This document shows, one piece after another, positions 1 through 7,649 of a stretch of 64,000 nt of DNA. The notes under the pieces were generated by a model. The model ran no database searches. It was not told where the DNA came from and was given only the letters and a program-made list of their open reading frames with translations. Each line of letters starts with the position of its first letter. Position 1 is the stretch's first letter. The stretch is taken from NCBI GenBank assembly GCA_964475835.1, contig CAYYYL010000011.1, positions 1 through 64,000 on the forward strand. The letters are read 5' to 3'. This DNA is from JABDCI01 sp964475835 (GTDB taxonomy: Bacteria > Verrucomicrobiota > Verrucomicrobiia > JABWAM01). The position numbers and the translations under genes are program-made.

Positions 1-1296
1 GTGCGGCTGTTTGATTCCACCGTCGCGCTCTTTGCGGTCGGAACATTGAGCCTGTCGCCCTTTTTCGCCGCCAATGGAGCCTCGCTCCTTTCCCATTCAT
101 CCACCCTTTGCGCCACCGCGGCCTTTCTCTACTTTGCCCTTCACTGGCAGCAGAAGGGAACGATCGCATCCGCGTGCGCCTCGGGATTGCTTCTCGGCTG
201 GATCTTCGCCACACGCTCGCCCAATGCGGCCGCATTGGGCCTCACCTGGATCCCCTGGATCCTGTGGTCCCGTCGCATCACCTTCCGCCACGAATGGAGG
301 CAGATGCTTGCTTGCGGCGCGGGAGGACTGGCGGTTTTGCTGCCTCTTCTCATCTACTACCACACCCTCTCCGGTCGCTGGGCTACCGATCTCTTCACCG
401 ACTACTGGCCCCGAAATCGATTCGGTTTTGGGACCGATCTCGGACGGGGGGAACCGGGGCATTTCTTCCAAACCCATGCCAATCACGACTGGCATGGAAT
501 GCTCACCAACTGGGTTTATTTCGCGAAAAGCCTCGCCATCTGGTGGAGTGGCAACCCCTGGCTCAGCTTGGCCGGAATCGCTCTTGCCGTAATTCTATAT
601 TTCATCAGATCTCCCCGTCTTTCAACCCTTCCCCTTATCCTTGTGGCATGGCCATTAACGCACATCGCGCTCTATTCCCTGTACTACACGCCCAGCACTC
701 CCTTCTCTGGCCCCCGCTACATCGCCGAGTTGATGCCCGCGCTGGCGGTGGCGACAGGATGGATTCTCTCCCGCATGGTTCAATGGCGGCAGGGCCGCTG
801 GATTGCGGGACTCTCCTTCACGCTTTTTGCGATCGTGGCCTCGCACCATCGAATGCAGTTCTATCAGGAAAATGAAAAAGGAACCGTCGCCCGTCGCCAG
901 GTGGAAGACTGCGTGCATCAGAATGCCGTGCAACCCGCCATCGTCTTCATCCGGTCGTTCTGGCTGGGGCATCCCTTTCCGATCTTTCTCAATCGGTCCT
1001 CATTGAACGATCCCATCCTCTTCGCATGCGACCGTGGAGAGGAGGACAACGCTCTCGTGGAGAAATATCCCGAGCGCAATGCCTACGTCCTGGTGGTGGA
1101 CCCGAAGGCCGGGGATTCCAAGGTCGCCCAGCTTGTGCCCATCTATCAGGCGGCAACCCGCACCTGGTTGAAACAGCCCGGCGATATCGTCGCCCCATTT
1201 TTCGTCGGGGGACAATTCACCCCTCCCCTCGCCCTCCAGGGGGAGAACGCCCGCGTTCTTTTTCATCCGCGAGCTGAGGAAATTCCAAAGCAATAA
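1..1296 (+). CDS. Polytopic membrane protein, glycosyltransferase-like (5' partial)
   Basis: The frame is open from the first base of the window and the GTG there need not be the true start, so the gene is probably cut at its 5' end. The 431 visible residues hold about eight hydrophobic segments with short charged loops, and a soluble C-terminal part from about residue 300. This is the layout of GT-C/PMT-type glycosyltransferases that use polyprenyl-phosphate sugars; the DxD-bearing N-terminal loop expected of that fold would lie upstream of the window. A segment near residue 230 (TPSTPFSGPRYIAELMPAL) resembles the late membrane region of such enzymes. Function is inferred from topology alone. 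Two other polytopic proteins of similar style lie at 9.1-13.3 kb. Confidence 0.6.
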   Translation: MRLFDSTVALFAVGTLSLSPFFAANGASLLSHSSTLCATAAFLYFALHWQQKGTIASACASGLLLGWIFATRSPNAAALGLTWIPWILWSRRITFRHEWRQMLACGAGGLAVLLPLLIYYHTLSGRWATDLFTDYWPRNRFGFGTDLGRGEPGHFFQTHANHDWHGMLTNWVYFAKSLAIWWSGNPWLSLAGIALAVILYFIRSPRLSTLPLILVAWPLTHIALYSLYYTPSTPFSGPRYIAELMPALAVATGWILSRMVQWRQGRWIAGLSFTLFAIVASHHRMQFYQENEKGTVARRQVEDCVHQNAVQPAIVFIRSFWLGHPFPIFLNRSSLNDPILFACDRGEEDNALVEKYPERNAYVLVVDPKAGDSKVAQLVPIYQAATRTWLKQPGDIVAPFFVGGQFTPPLALQGENARVLFHPRAEEIPKQ

Positions 1297-1395
1297 AGCT
1301 CCACGGGCTTACGTCCAGAATCTTCTGCGCAAGCGATCAATGTGACCTGCCGCGGGGACGCAACAGGCTACCGAGCTTTGATTTCAATCCCAAAT

Positions 1396-1435
1396 TTGAC
1401 ACACCCTGTGTAAAGTGATACTTTAGTGTCACTTT
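1396..1435 (+). promoter_or_regulatory. Promoter and palindromic operator of the toxin-antitoxin pair
   Basis: TTGACA (1396-1401), a 17-base spacer and TACTTT (1419-1424) make a good sigma-70 promoter. A perfect 7-bp inverted repeat, AAAGTGA (1412-1418) and TCACTTT (1429-1435), overlaps the -10 box and ends at the base before the ATG. Inside it are two smaller palindromes, AAAGT-GAT-ACTTT (1412-1424) and AGTG-T-CACT (1425-1433). This is where a Phd/YefM antitoxin dimer would bind to autoregulate. Transcription would start about five bases before the ATG, so the mRNA would be nearly leaderless. Confidence 0.75.
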
Positions 1436-1693
1436 ATGAAAACAGAGCTCGTCACAACACTTAAACGCCATGCCACAGAGCTGATTGCGGATCTCCAGAA
1501 AAAACACGAAACCATTCTCATTACGGAACATGGCAGGCCTGCGGCTTATCTCGTCGATATTGAAACATTTGATGGCATTCATCGCCGAATGCAAATCCTG
1601 GAAGGAATCGCCCGTGGGGAACAGGCGGTCGAGAGCGGTCGTGTGGTCAGTCATCGGCAAGCCAAAACCCGCATGCGACGATGGTTGAAATAG
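1436..1693 (+). CDS. Phd/YefM-family antitoxin
   Basis: The 85-residue protein has the Phd/YefM N-terminal DNA-binding fold: a short helix, then the strand-turn motif ITEHGRPAAYLVD (about residues 29-41). A basic C-terminal tail (RQAKTRMRRWLK) is the part that usually wraps the toxin. Antitoxins of this family bind their own promoter and neutralise a RelE/ParE-type toxin. The start is set by the ATG directly after the operator palindrome. It overlaps the toxin gene by 13 bases, so the two are translationally coupled. The family call is firm; the toxin's cellular target is not shown by the sequence. Confidence 0.88.
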   Translation: MKTELVTTLKRHATELIADLQKKHETILITEHGRPAAYLVDIETFDGIHRRMQILEGIARGEQAVESGRVVSHRQAKTRMRRWLK

Positions 1694-1998
1694 TCTGGAC
1701 CGAACCCGCACTGCAGGACCTTGACGGCATTGCGGACTATATTGCACTGGATAAACCGGATGCCGCCTCCCGGTTTGTTCAACGGGTTTTTACCCGTATT
1801 GAACAGCTTTCCACTCATCCGGAAAGCGGCTCCAGACCGTCTGAAATCAAGGATCTGAATTTTCGTCAAATCGTTGAACCTCCCTGCAGAATTTTCTACC
1901 GGTATGATGGAAGACGCGTTTACATTCTTTATATCATGAGGGGCGAGATGCATTTCCAAAAACGACGTCTCGTTGAGCGCAACCGGCGCTCAAAATGA
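1681..1998 (+). CDS. ParE/RelE-superfamily toxin
   Basis: The 105-residue protein fits the ParE-type plasmid stabilisation fold: the N-terminal segment VEIVWTEPALQDLDGIADYI, a helical hairpin (residues 20-50), then strands with PCRIFYRYDGRRVYILYI and a basic end. Toxins of this superfamily either poison DNA gyrase (ParE) or cleave mRNA (RelE). The leading W-x-x-A-x-x-D-L pattern is more ParE-like, but residues cannot settle this. It starts inside the last codons of the antitoxin and has no promoter of its own. It looks intact: normal length, no internal stop, ordinary C-terminus. Confidence 0.88.
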   Translation: MVEIVWTEPALQDLDGIADYIALDKPDAASRFVQRVFTRIEQLSTHPESGSRPSEIKDLNFRQIVEPPCRIFYRYDGRRVYILYIMRGEMHFQKRRLVERNRRSK

Positions 1999-2030
1999 TT
2001 GCCAGAGCGAGACCTTCCTTTATACCACAG

Positions 2031-2063
2031 TGCATCTTGTCCCTATTTATGAGATGGCTTCTA
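2031..2063 (+). repeat. 33-bp dispersed repeat, copy A
   Basis: This copy ends in GAGATGGCTTCTA and lies 27 bases before the ppx/gppA-like ATG. Related 32-33-bp copies occur at 9011-9042 (+), 10961-10993 (-) and 11206-11238 (+); the last two form the ends of a small element. Copy A has no visible partner in inverted orientation, so it is a solo end or an independent unit. Confidence 0.8.
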
Positions 2064-2090
2064 AGAACCTTCCTTGTAGGATGAAATTTT

Positions 2091-3032
2091 ATGCCGGCAT
2101 CCGCCTCCCGCACATTTGGCATCTTCGATCTGGGATCGAACTCCATCAAGATGATGGTGGCGCGGGAACATCCCGGGAAATCACCGGAAATTCTGGCTGA
2201 AAAAAGCGTGGGCACCCGGCTCGGGGAACGGCAGGAGGGCGCCACCGATCTGACCGATGCCGCCATTCAGAGAACGCTCGAAGCAATGGTTGCGTTTCGT
2301 GAACAGCACAAGGATTTGCATATCACCCAATGGAAGGCCGTGGCCACAAGCGCGGTGCGCGAGGCCTCCAATCGTCACGTTCTGGAACAGCGTTTCGAGG
2401 AGATCCTCGGTTTTCCCCTCTCCGTCATCAGCGGGGAGGAGGAGGCGAACCTCATCTATCTGGGGGTCACCCGCGACAAGGACCTCGTTCCGAAGGACGC
2501 CCGTCTGCTCGTCATGGATTCCGGCGGAGGCAGCGCGGAATGGATCTGTGGCACACCCGATCACATTGAACGCCGCATCTCGCTGGATCTGGGTTGCGTC
2601 CGCATGACACGCCGTTTTCTCAAAGGCGATCCCTATACCAAGGAATCCCATCACGCCCTCATCGAGCACTATCACGCACAACTGGAGCCTCTGGTTGGAA
2701 ATTTCTCGGCAAAGGACCATCTCATGATCGGCACCGGTGGAAGCATCTGCACCGCAGCCGCAATCGACCTCGCCGCGCCCCATTTTCATCACAAAAAAAT
2801 CCACGGACACGTCATGAAACGACACGAGATCCACGAACTCGATAAAAAATTAAGAGCCATGACCAACTCGGAACGCCTCGCCCTCCAGGGCATGCCGGGC
2901 AAGCGGGCGGACATCATCGTCGCGGGAATCGCCCTGTTCGTGGTGGCAATGAAACTTTTTGACGCCCACCACATCACCTCCAGCCTGCGGGGATTGCGCT
3001 ATGGCGTGCTCGCGAAGGAGCTCGCGTTATGA
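2091..3032 (+). CDS. Ppx/GppA-family phosphatase
   Basis: This 313-residue protein carries the ASKHA-fold signature of exopolyphosphatase and guanosine pentaphosphate phosphatase. Phosphate-1 is FDLGSNSIKMMVA (about 12-24), followed by ATSAVREASNR (about 87-97), SGEEEANLIYLG (about 114-125), phosphate-2 VMDSGGGSAEW (about 141-151) and adenosine-loop GTGGSICTAAA (about 216-226). It would hydrolyse inorganic polyphosphate or pppGpp. It has only the two N-terminal domains; the long C-terminal HD-like extension of E. coli Ppx/GppA is absent, as in many short homologues, so substrate choice is open. Its last codons overlap the next gene by four bases (ATGA), which suggests co-transcription. Confidence 0.9.
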   Translation: MPASASRTFGIFDLGSNSIKMMVAREHPGKSPEILAEKSVGTRLGERQEGATDLTDAAIQRTLEAMVAFREQHKDLHITQWKAVATSAVREASNRHVLEQRFEEILGFPLSVISGEEEANLIYLGVTRDKDLVPKDARLLVMDSGGGSAEWICGTPDHIERRISLDLGCVRMTRRFLKGDPYTKESHHALIEHYHAQLEPLVGNFSAKDHLMIGTGGSICTAAAIDLAAPHFHHKKIHGHVMKRHEIHELDKKLRAMTNSERLALQGMPGKRADIIVAGIALFVVAMKLFDAHHITSSLRGLRYGVLAKELAL

Positions 3033-3817
3033 AATGGCTGAATCGACTGGAACGCAACTACGGACGCTTTGCCATCCATCACGTCGGCCTGTGGATCGTC
3101 ATTCTGAATGTCATCGGCTTTGGACTCATCAACGCCAAACCAAACCTCATCAACCTTCTCCTGCTCGACAGGGAGCGCGTCATGCAGGGTGAATTCTGGC
3201 GTCTTTTCACTTATTTGATGATCCCTTCAACAACGAGTCTCTTCTGGATCATCTTTGCCCTTGGTTATACCTATATGATTGCGGAAGGACTGGAGCAGGA
3301 GTGGGGTGCGTTCCGGTTAAACTGCTACATCCTTATCGGCATGATCTCGACAACGGTGATCGCTTTTTTTCTCTCCTACGGTGGAGTCAGCAACACCTAC
3401 CTCGCCACATCACTTGGCCTTGCCTTTGCCACCATCTACCCTGAATGCGTCATCTATCTCCTCTTTATCATTCCGGTAAAAATGAAATGGATAGGCTGGG
3501 CAACCGCCATCTTTCTTGCTTTTGAATTCCTGTTTGGCGGGCTTGAAGGACGTCTCGTCATTCTCGTCTCCGTGGCAAACTACTTTTTGTTTTTCTGGGA
3601 GTTGATTCGTGAGAGAGTCGCTCTTCGAATGAAGGTGTCGAAAGTCCGTTCCCGATGGAAGATCGTGGAACCCGGGGAGATGGGCGACAGTTTTCATGAG
3701 TGTGCCGTCTGTCATCGAACGGAAATTGAAAGCCCGGACCTTGGATTTCGTGTGGCATCGGACGGGAAGGAATATTGCGAGGAACATCTGCCTTCCCGCA
3801 CGCCTCGAAGCGCATAA
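3029..3817 (+). CDS. Rhomboid-fold membrane protein, probably not a protease, with C-terminal zinc-binding tail
   Basis: The first ~190 of 262 residues form six hydrophobic segments with rhomboid/Derlin landmarks: GEFWRLFTYLMIP after the first segment and EQEWGAFRLNCY before the third. Active rhomboids carry GxSG in TM4 and a histidine in TM6. Here the TM4 equivalent reads TYLATSLGLAFA and the last segment (VSVANYFLFFWEL) has no histidine, so the Ser-His dyad looks incomplete. The C-terminus adds a Cys-x2-Cys (ECAVCHR) and a Cys-x2-His (YCEEH) pair, a likely small zinc knuckle on the cytoplasmic side. It is translationally coupled to the Ppx/GppA gene. A role as a pseudoprotease or membrane chaperone is inference. 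Confidence 0.7.
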   Translation: MKWLNRLERNYGRFAIHHVGLWIVILNVIGFGLINAKPNLINLLLLDRERVMQGEFWRLFTYLMIPSTTSLFWIIFALGYTYMIAEGLEQEWGAFRLNCYILIGMISTTVIAFFLSYGGVSNTYLATSLGLAFATIYPECVIYLLFIIPVKMKWIGWATAIFLAFEFLFGGLEGRLVILVSVANYFLFFWELIRERVALRMKVSKVRSRWKIVEPGEMGDSFHECAVCHRTEIESPDLGFRVASDGKEYCEEHLPSRTPRSA

Positions 3818-3828
3818 ATTCAGATCCA

Positions 3829-3890
3829 TGGAGGGCCACGCTCTGTCGTGGCCACAAGCGACATAAGCCACAACAAAGCGTGGCCCTCCA
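3829..3890. repeat. Palindromic intergenic repeat, GGAGGGCCACGC family
   Basis: Perfect 14-bp arms (TGGAGGGCCACGCT at 3829-3842, complement at 3877-3890) enclose a partly self-complementary 34-base centre. It fills the gap between two convergent genes, where the RNA hairpin could end transcription from either side. There is no T-run, so it is listed as a repeat, not a terminator. Confidence 0.75.
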
Positions 3891-3911
3891 AAATCCGATT
3901 TTAAAAGAACT

Positions 3912-4724
3912 TCACTGCGCTTTTTCCATCTTGCGCAGCATCCGTCGGTAGTTGGAGGCGAAGACCTTGTCCATCCAGCGGGGGGCGACACGCTGGGCCA
4001 TGGCGATAAAACGCGCGTGCCCGGTGATCACCACCTGTCCCCGTCCCCGCTCCATGGCGCGAACGATCCGGGCGACACATTTTTCCACCGGCATGTAGAG
4101 AAACTTCGGTCCCGTCTCCGCCTTGGTCCCCACCTTGATTCGGTTATTATTGAACTCCGTGGAAATCAGGCCGGGACAGACGGAAAGAACCCGGATTTTT
4201 TCATCCGCCAGCTCGACCCGAAGAGATTCGCTGAAGGCATGGAGCGCATGCTTCGTCGCGGAATAGCAGGAGGAGAGCGGCATCGCTCGCAAACCCACAA
4301 TCGATTCCACATTCACGATCAATCCACCCCCCTGTTTCCGAAACTGCGGAACCACCGCCTGCATGCAAGCGACCGCCGCGAAAAGATTGGTTTCAAAATT
4401 GCGCCGAATCTCCTCGACGGGAAGCTCTGAAAAATTTCCCCACAAACCATACCCCGCGTTGTTCACCAGGATGTCAATCCGGCCAAACCGATCCAGGGTT
4501 CCCTGAACCAATCGCTGGATGTGCGCGGTTTGTGTCACATCCGTAGGAATCGCCAGCGCCTCCCCTCCGCTGTGAACGATCTGATCCTGAATCTCCTTCA
4601 AGCGATCCACTGAACGTGCCGCGAGAACAACACGTGCCCCACGCCTCGAGCATTCCTGGGCCAGGACGGCTCCGATTCCCGATGAGGCCCCGGTGATCAC
4701 CATCACCTTGTCGCGAAGTTTCAT
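3912..4724 (-). CDS. Short-chain dehydrogenase/reductase
   Basis: A classical SDR of 270 residues: nucleotide-binding TGASSGIG (about 11-18), an Arg after the second strand (AARSVDRL) that favours NADP(H), NNAG (about 88-91), the catalytic serine in VESIVG and the Tyr-x3-Lys in CYSATKHA. The C-terminal ~60 residues contain a basic amphipathic stretch (APRWMDKVFASNYRRMLRKM) seen in membrane-associated SDRs of the DltE/YqjQ type. The substrate cannot be told. It is the last gene of a five-gene minus-strand run and overlaps the preceding hydrolase by four bases. Confidence 0.88.
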   Translation of the reverse strand: MKLRDKVMVITGASSGIGAVLAQECSRRGARVVLAARSVDRLKEIQDQIVHSGGEALAIPTDVTQTAHIQRLVQGTLDRFGRIDILVNNAGYGLWGNFSELPVEEIRRNFETNLFAAVACMQAVVPQFRKQGGGLIVNVESIVGLRAMPLSSCYSATKHALHAFSESLRVELADEKIRVLSVCPGLISTEFNNNRIKVGTKAETGPKFLYMPVEKCVARIVRAMERGRGQVVITGHARFIAMAQRVAPRWMDKVFASNYRRMLRKMEKAQ

Positions 4725-5464
4725 GATTTCAAATGGTTCTCCAAAAAGGTGAGGGCCCGTTTCCAGGAATCCACCGATGCGGGTTTGTTGTACGAGGGAC
4801 GGGTGTCATTCATAAACGCGTGTCCCGCTTTTTCGTAGATCCGGATGGACACTTTCTTTCCCAGGTGTGTCATGCTTTTTTTGAACAATTCAATGGATTC
4901 GACGGTGATTCCCCGATCCTCGACTCCAAAAAAACCGGCCACAGGGGTTTGGATCTTCCCGAGGGACGCTTCATCGGTGGGCAGACTTCCGTAATACACC
5001 ACACACGCGGCAAGATCAGCCCTTTCGATTGCAAGTTTGAGGGCAAATCCTCCCCCCATGCACCAACCAAGCACCCCGATTCGATCCGCTTTGACGGCGG
5101 ATTGCTGTTTCAAATAGGTCATGGCCGCGGAAAGATCGCGGAGCGCCCGATCATCGGGAAGTCCGCGCATTAATTCATGCGCCTCCTCGGCATCACTTGT
5201 CACATGGCCGCGATAAAGATCGACGGCGAGCACTCCATAACCCTGGTCGACAAGTTCGGAACCCTTCCCTTCCACCCAATCGTTCAGCCCCCACCATTCG
5301 TGAATCAGGATGACCACGGGAAACGGGCCGCTGCCATCCGGAGCGGTCCAGCGCGCGGAAATGGTGTCGGAACCGGAGGGAAAGGAAACTGTCGTGAACG
5401 TCGCACCGATTCCGGCCGCCGTCGCCCCAAGCCAGATCAGAAAAATTGCCGTTCGATGTTTCAT
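4721..5464 (-). CDS. Dienelactone hydrolase-family protein, exported
   Basis: The ATG at 5464 gives 247 residues that start with a signal peptide (KHRTAIFLIWLGATAAGIGA) and overlaps the upstream synthase gene by four bases. The remainder is an alpha/beta hydrolase with HEWWGLNDW, the nucleophile motif GWCMGG (Cys, as in true dienelactone hydrolases), an aspartate in GVEDRG and the histidine in KAGHAF. The Cys-Asp-His triad is complete. Such enzymes open lactones or act as broad esterases; the export signal argues against the classical cytoplasmic chlorocatechol role. The longer upstream reading is rejected because it lies inside the synthase gene. Confidence 0.88.
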   Translation of the reverse strand: MKHRTAIFLIWLGATAAGIGATFTTVSFPSGSDTISARWTAPDGSGPFPVVILIHEWWGLNDWVEGKGSELVDQGYGVLAVDLYRGHVTSDAEEAHELMRGLPDDRALRDLSAAMTYLKQQSAVKADRIGVLGWCMGGGFALKLAIERADLAACVVYYGSLPTDEASLGKIQTPVAGFFGVEDRGITVESIELFKKSMTHLGKKVSIRIYEKAGHAFMNDTRPSYNKPASVDSWKRALTFLENHLKS

Positions 5465-6357
5465 GAAGCCTCCCGAAGGAGTTGGTGTTTGAAAACAATG
5501 AACAGCTTTTTCCACTTTGGCAAGCTGGCCCGGTGTTGAAAGACATTGTAATCCGAAGCCCGGATGCACCGGAGCAGACCGTGATAAATCTCCTCCATGA
5601 TCCGCAGCGTTGGACGGGCGTCACGCGAGGCGAAATCCACCACCGGAAGCGCCTTCTGGTAATATTCCTCGGCCCGGTCCGCAAACATCCTCAGATAATC
5701 CTTCATGCCCGGACTCCATCGCAGTGCCAGGACATCCTCCGCTGACAGACCACGCTCCCGTAATTCGGTGAGCGGAAGGTAGATTCGCTTCCGTGAGGCA
5801 TCCTCGCGCACATCACGCAAAATATTGGTCAGTTGAAATGCGATCCCGAGCCACTCTCCGGTCTTTTCCGCACGGGAATCATCATAGCCAAACACCCTGA
5901 GAGTCACCAGCCCCACCACGGAGGCGACGCGATAGCAGTAACGGTAGAGCTCCTCGAAAGTCTCATAGCGCAGAACCTCTTGATCCATGCATGCCCCTTC
6001 AATAATTTCGTCAAAATAAGCGAGTGGGATGTCGTAGCGGGACACCACTTCGTGAAACGCAGGCCACAATTCGGGACACAACTCTCCCCCCTTCACCACA
6101 CCCCCCACCATCACCCGATGCGTCTGCTCACGCCATACGTCGAGGGATTTACGGGCCATCTCCGCGGACGGGGCGTCGTCCGCCAGATCATCCAGGCGGC
6201 GCATCCAGGTGTAGATGACACACATGCCATCCCTCTTCTCCCGGGAAAGGGTGAGGAAGGAAAAATAAAAATTTCCCGCTTCACGACGTGTCACTCCCCT
6301 GCAGAAATCGAAGGAGGCTTCAAGGGAAGGCGTGCTCACGGTCGTCAAATCTGGCAA
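5461..6357 (-). CDS. Squalene/phytoene synthase-family protein, HpnD-like
   Basis: 298 residues with both aspartate-rich prenyl-diphosphate motifs: RRLDDLADD (about 53-61) and NILRDVREDASRKRIYLP (about 178-195). The FYFSFLTLS element near residue 30 and VVGLVTLRVFG near 148 are typical of the trans-isoprenyl synthase head-to-head group. The similarity is closest to HpnD/HpnC, which make presqualene diphosphate for hopanoids; a phytoene synthase role cannot be excluded. hpnJ and hpnA homologues lie 15 kb away, which supports the hopanoid reading. No ATG is available near the family start; TTG at 6357 is used, with GTG at 6339 as an alternative. Confidence 0.8.
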   Translation of the reverse strand: MPDLTTVSTPSLEASFDFCRGVTRREAGNFYFSFLTLSREKRDGMCVIYTWMRRLDDLADDAPSAEMARKSLDVWREQTHRVMVGGVVKGGELCPELWPAFHEVVSRYDIPLAYFDEIIEGACMDQEVLRYETFEELYRYCYRVASVVGLVTLRVFGYDDSRAEKTGEWLGIAFQLTNILRDVREDASRKRIYLPLTELRERGLSAEDVLALRWSPGMKDYLRMFADRAEEYYQKALPVVDFASRDARPTLRIMEEIYHGLLRCIRASDYNVFQHRASLPKWKKLFIVFKHQLLREAS

Positions 6358-6375
6358 CAGCCCGGGAAACGGCTG

Positions 6376-6744
6376 TTAAACCTCCTCGGGATCGACTCCG
6401 ATACCGACAATAGAGCAGGCAACAATCGCCTCCAACCCGAGATCCTCGGCGCGTTCAACCGCGTCGTCACTCTCGGAGCCAGGATTCAACCAGACTTTCT
6501 TGATTCCCTTCGCCGCAATCTCCTGGAGCACAGCCGGCACGAGGTGGGGTGCCAGGTAGATGCTGGCTTCATCGACCGGATCCGGAATTTCCCGGACGGA
6601 TTTGTAAACCTGCAGTCCCTCGATGGTCGCCTCCTTGGGGTTGATGGGATAAACCTTCCACCCCTGCTGGACAAAGGCACGGACGGCCTTGTTGCCAAAT
6701 TTCTCCGGATTCGCCGAAGCACCAATGATGGCAATACTCTTCAT
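6376..6744 (-). CDS. CoA-binding domain protein (YccU-like)
   Basis: A 122-residue single Rossmann domain of the CoA_binding_2 type. It opens with KSIAIIGASANPEKFGNKA, continues with GWKVYPINPK and has IYLAPHLVPAVL and KKVWLNPGSES in the expected places. Proteins of this group resemble the CoA-binding domain of succinyl-CoA synthetase; their physiological role is poorly known. Its ATG overlaps the livF stop by four bases, and 18 bases separate it from the synthase gene. Confidence 0.85.
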   Translation of the reverse strand: MKSIAIIGASANPEKFGNKAVRAFVQQGWKVYPINPKEATIEGLQVYKSVREIPDPVDEASIYLAPHLVPAVLQEIAAKGIKKVWLNPGSESDDAVERAEDLGLEAIVACSIVGIGVDPEEV

Positions 6745-7448
6745 GCTTCACCCAAGTAGAACTGACGAACACGCTCGGTTGCAAGCAGTTCTTTTCCTGT
6801 TCCTTTCAGAACCAGTTCCCCCGTCTGGACCACATAGCCCCGGTGAGCCACTTGCAAGGCCATGTGGGCGTTCTGCTCCACCAATAGAATGGTGGTTCCC
6901 CTCTGGTTCAGCAGCTGAATGGTTTTGAAAATCGACTGCACCACAATCGGAGCGAGTCCCAGCGACGGCTCATCCAGAAGCAGGAGCTGTGGGCGGGCCA
7001 TGAGCGCCCGACTGATCGCCAGCATCTGCTGCTCCCCACCACTCAAGGTCGCCGCACTTTGTTTGGAACGCTCCTTTAACCGCGGAAAAAGTTCAAACAC
7101 CCAATCCCCATCCTTTTGCACCTCCGCCACATCCTTCCTCAAATGGGCGCCAATCTGAAGGTTCTCCTGAACCGTGAGATTCGAGAAAATGGCACGGCCC
7201 TCGGGTACATAGGAGATTCCAGATTGAACGACACGATGAGGTAAAAGCCCGGTGAGATCCTTTCCACGCAAACAAACCCTTCCCCGGGAGGGGCGGATCA
7301 GACCAGAAATTGCCTTCAGCAGGGTGGATTTCCCCGCCCCGTTGGCTCCGATCAGGGTGACAATTTCATTTTCCTCCACCCGCAATGAAACCCCCTTGAG
7401 CGCCCGGATGGCTCCGTATTGGACGTGCAAATCCTCAATCTCCAGCAT
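6741..7448 (-). CDS. livF: LivF-type ABC transporter ATP-binding protein
   Basis: 235 residues from the ATG at 7448. The ATPase is complete: Walker A GANGAGKST (about 35-43), Q-loop region, signature LSGGEQQML, Walker B LLLLDEPSLGL, and the H-loop region with LLVEQNAHMAL. The EGRAIFSNLTVQENL segment and the short size are characteristic of LivF, the second ATPase of branched-chain amino-acid/amide importers. No LivG, LivH, LivM or binding protein is next to it, so its partners must be elsewhere or just outside the run. It is the promoter-proximal gene of the five-gene minus run. An in-frame extension to 7946 is antisense to glgC and is rejected. Confidence 0.88.
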   Translation of the reverse strand: MLEIEDLHVQYGAIRALKGVSLRVEENEIVTLIGANGAGKSTLLKAISGLIRPSRGRVCLRGKDLTGLLPHRVVQSGISYVPEGRAIFSNLTVQENLQIGAHLRKDVAEVQKDGDWVFELFPRLKERSKQSAATLSGGEQQMLAISRALMARPQLLLLDEPSLGLAPIVVQSIFKTIQLLNQRGTTILLVEQNAHMALQVAHRGYVVQTGELVLKGTGKELLATERVRQFYLGEA

Positions 7449-7594
7449 GGAGAAAACATAACGGGCGGTCGACTGCACTTCAACGGACTTCTTCACCCCA
7501 TTCTGTTTGAAAGGGCATGAGCCCCCCAAAAGGGATTGATTCTCACCCTTTTTTGCCAAAATTCGGGCACGCACTCCCGGCGCAAAACAGAGTT

Positions 7595-7622
7595 TTGACT
7601 CGGCCCGGAATCCTTGTATGCT
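7595..7622 (+). promoter_or_regulatory. Probable glgC promoter
   Basis: TTGACT (7595-7600), a 16-base spacer and TATGCT (7617-7622). Transcription would start near 7629, about 20 bases before the ATG at 7650. The same -10 hexamer occurs in front of gapA and the SRP RNA gene. The promoter covers the alternative TTG start at 7614, which argues for ATG 7650 as the real start. Confidence 0.65.
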
Positions 7623-7649
7623 TGTCCCAAGAAACCCGCGTCCCCTCTC

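Noticed and set aside
3829..3890. Rho-independent terminator
   Set aside because: The stem is strong, but neither strand has a T-run after it; kept as a palindromic repeat.
5465..5569. Longer N-terminus for the dienelactone hydrolase
   Set aside because: It would hide the signal peptide internally and lies wholly inside the synthase gene.
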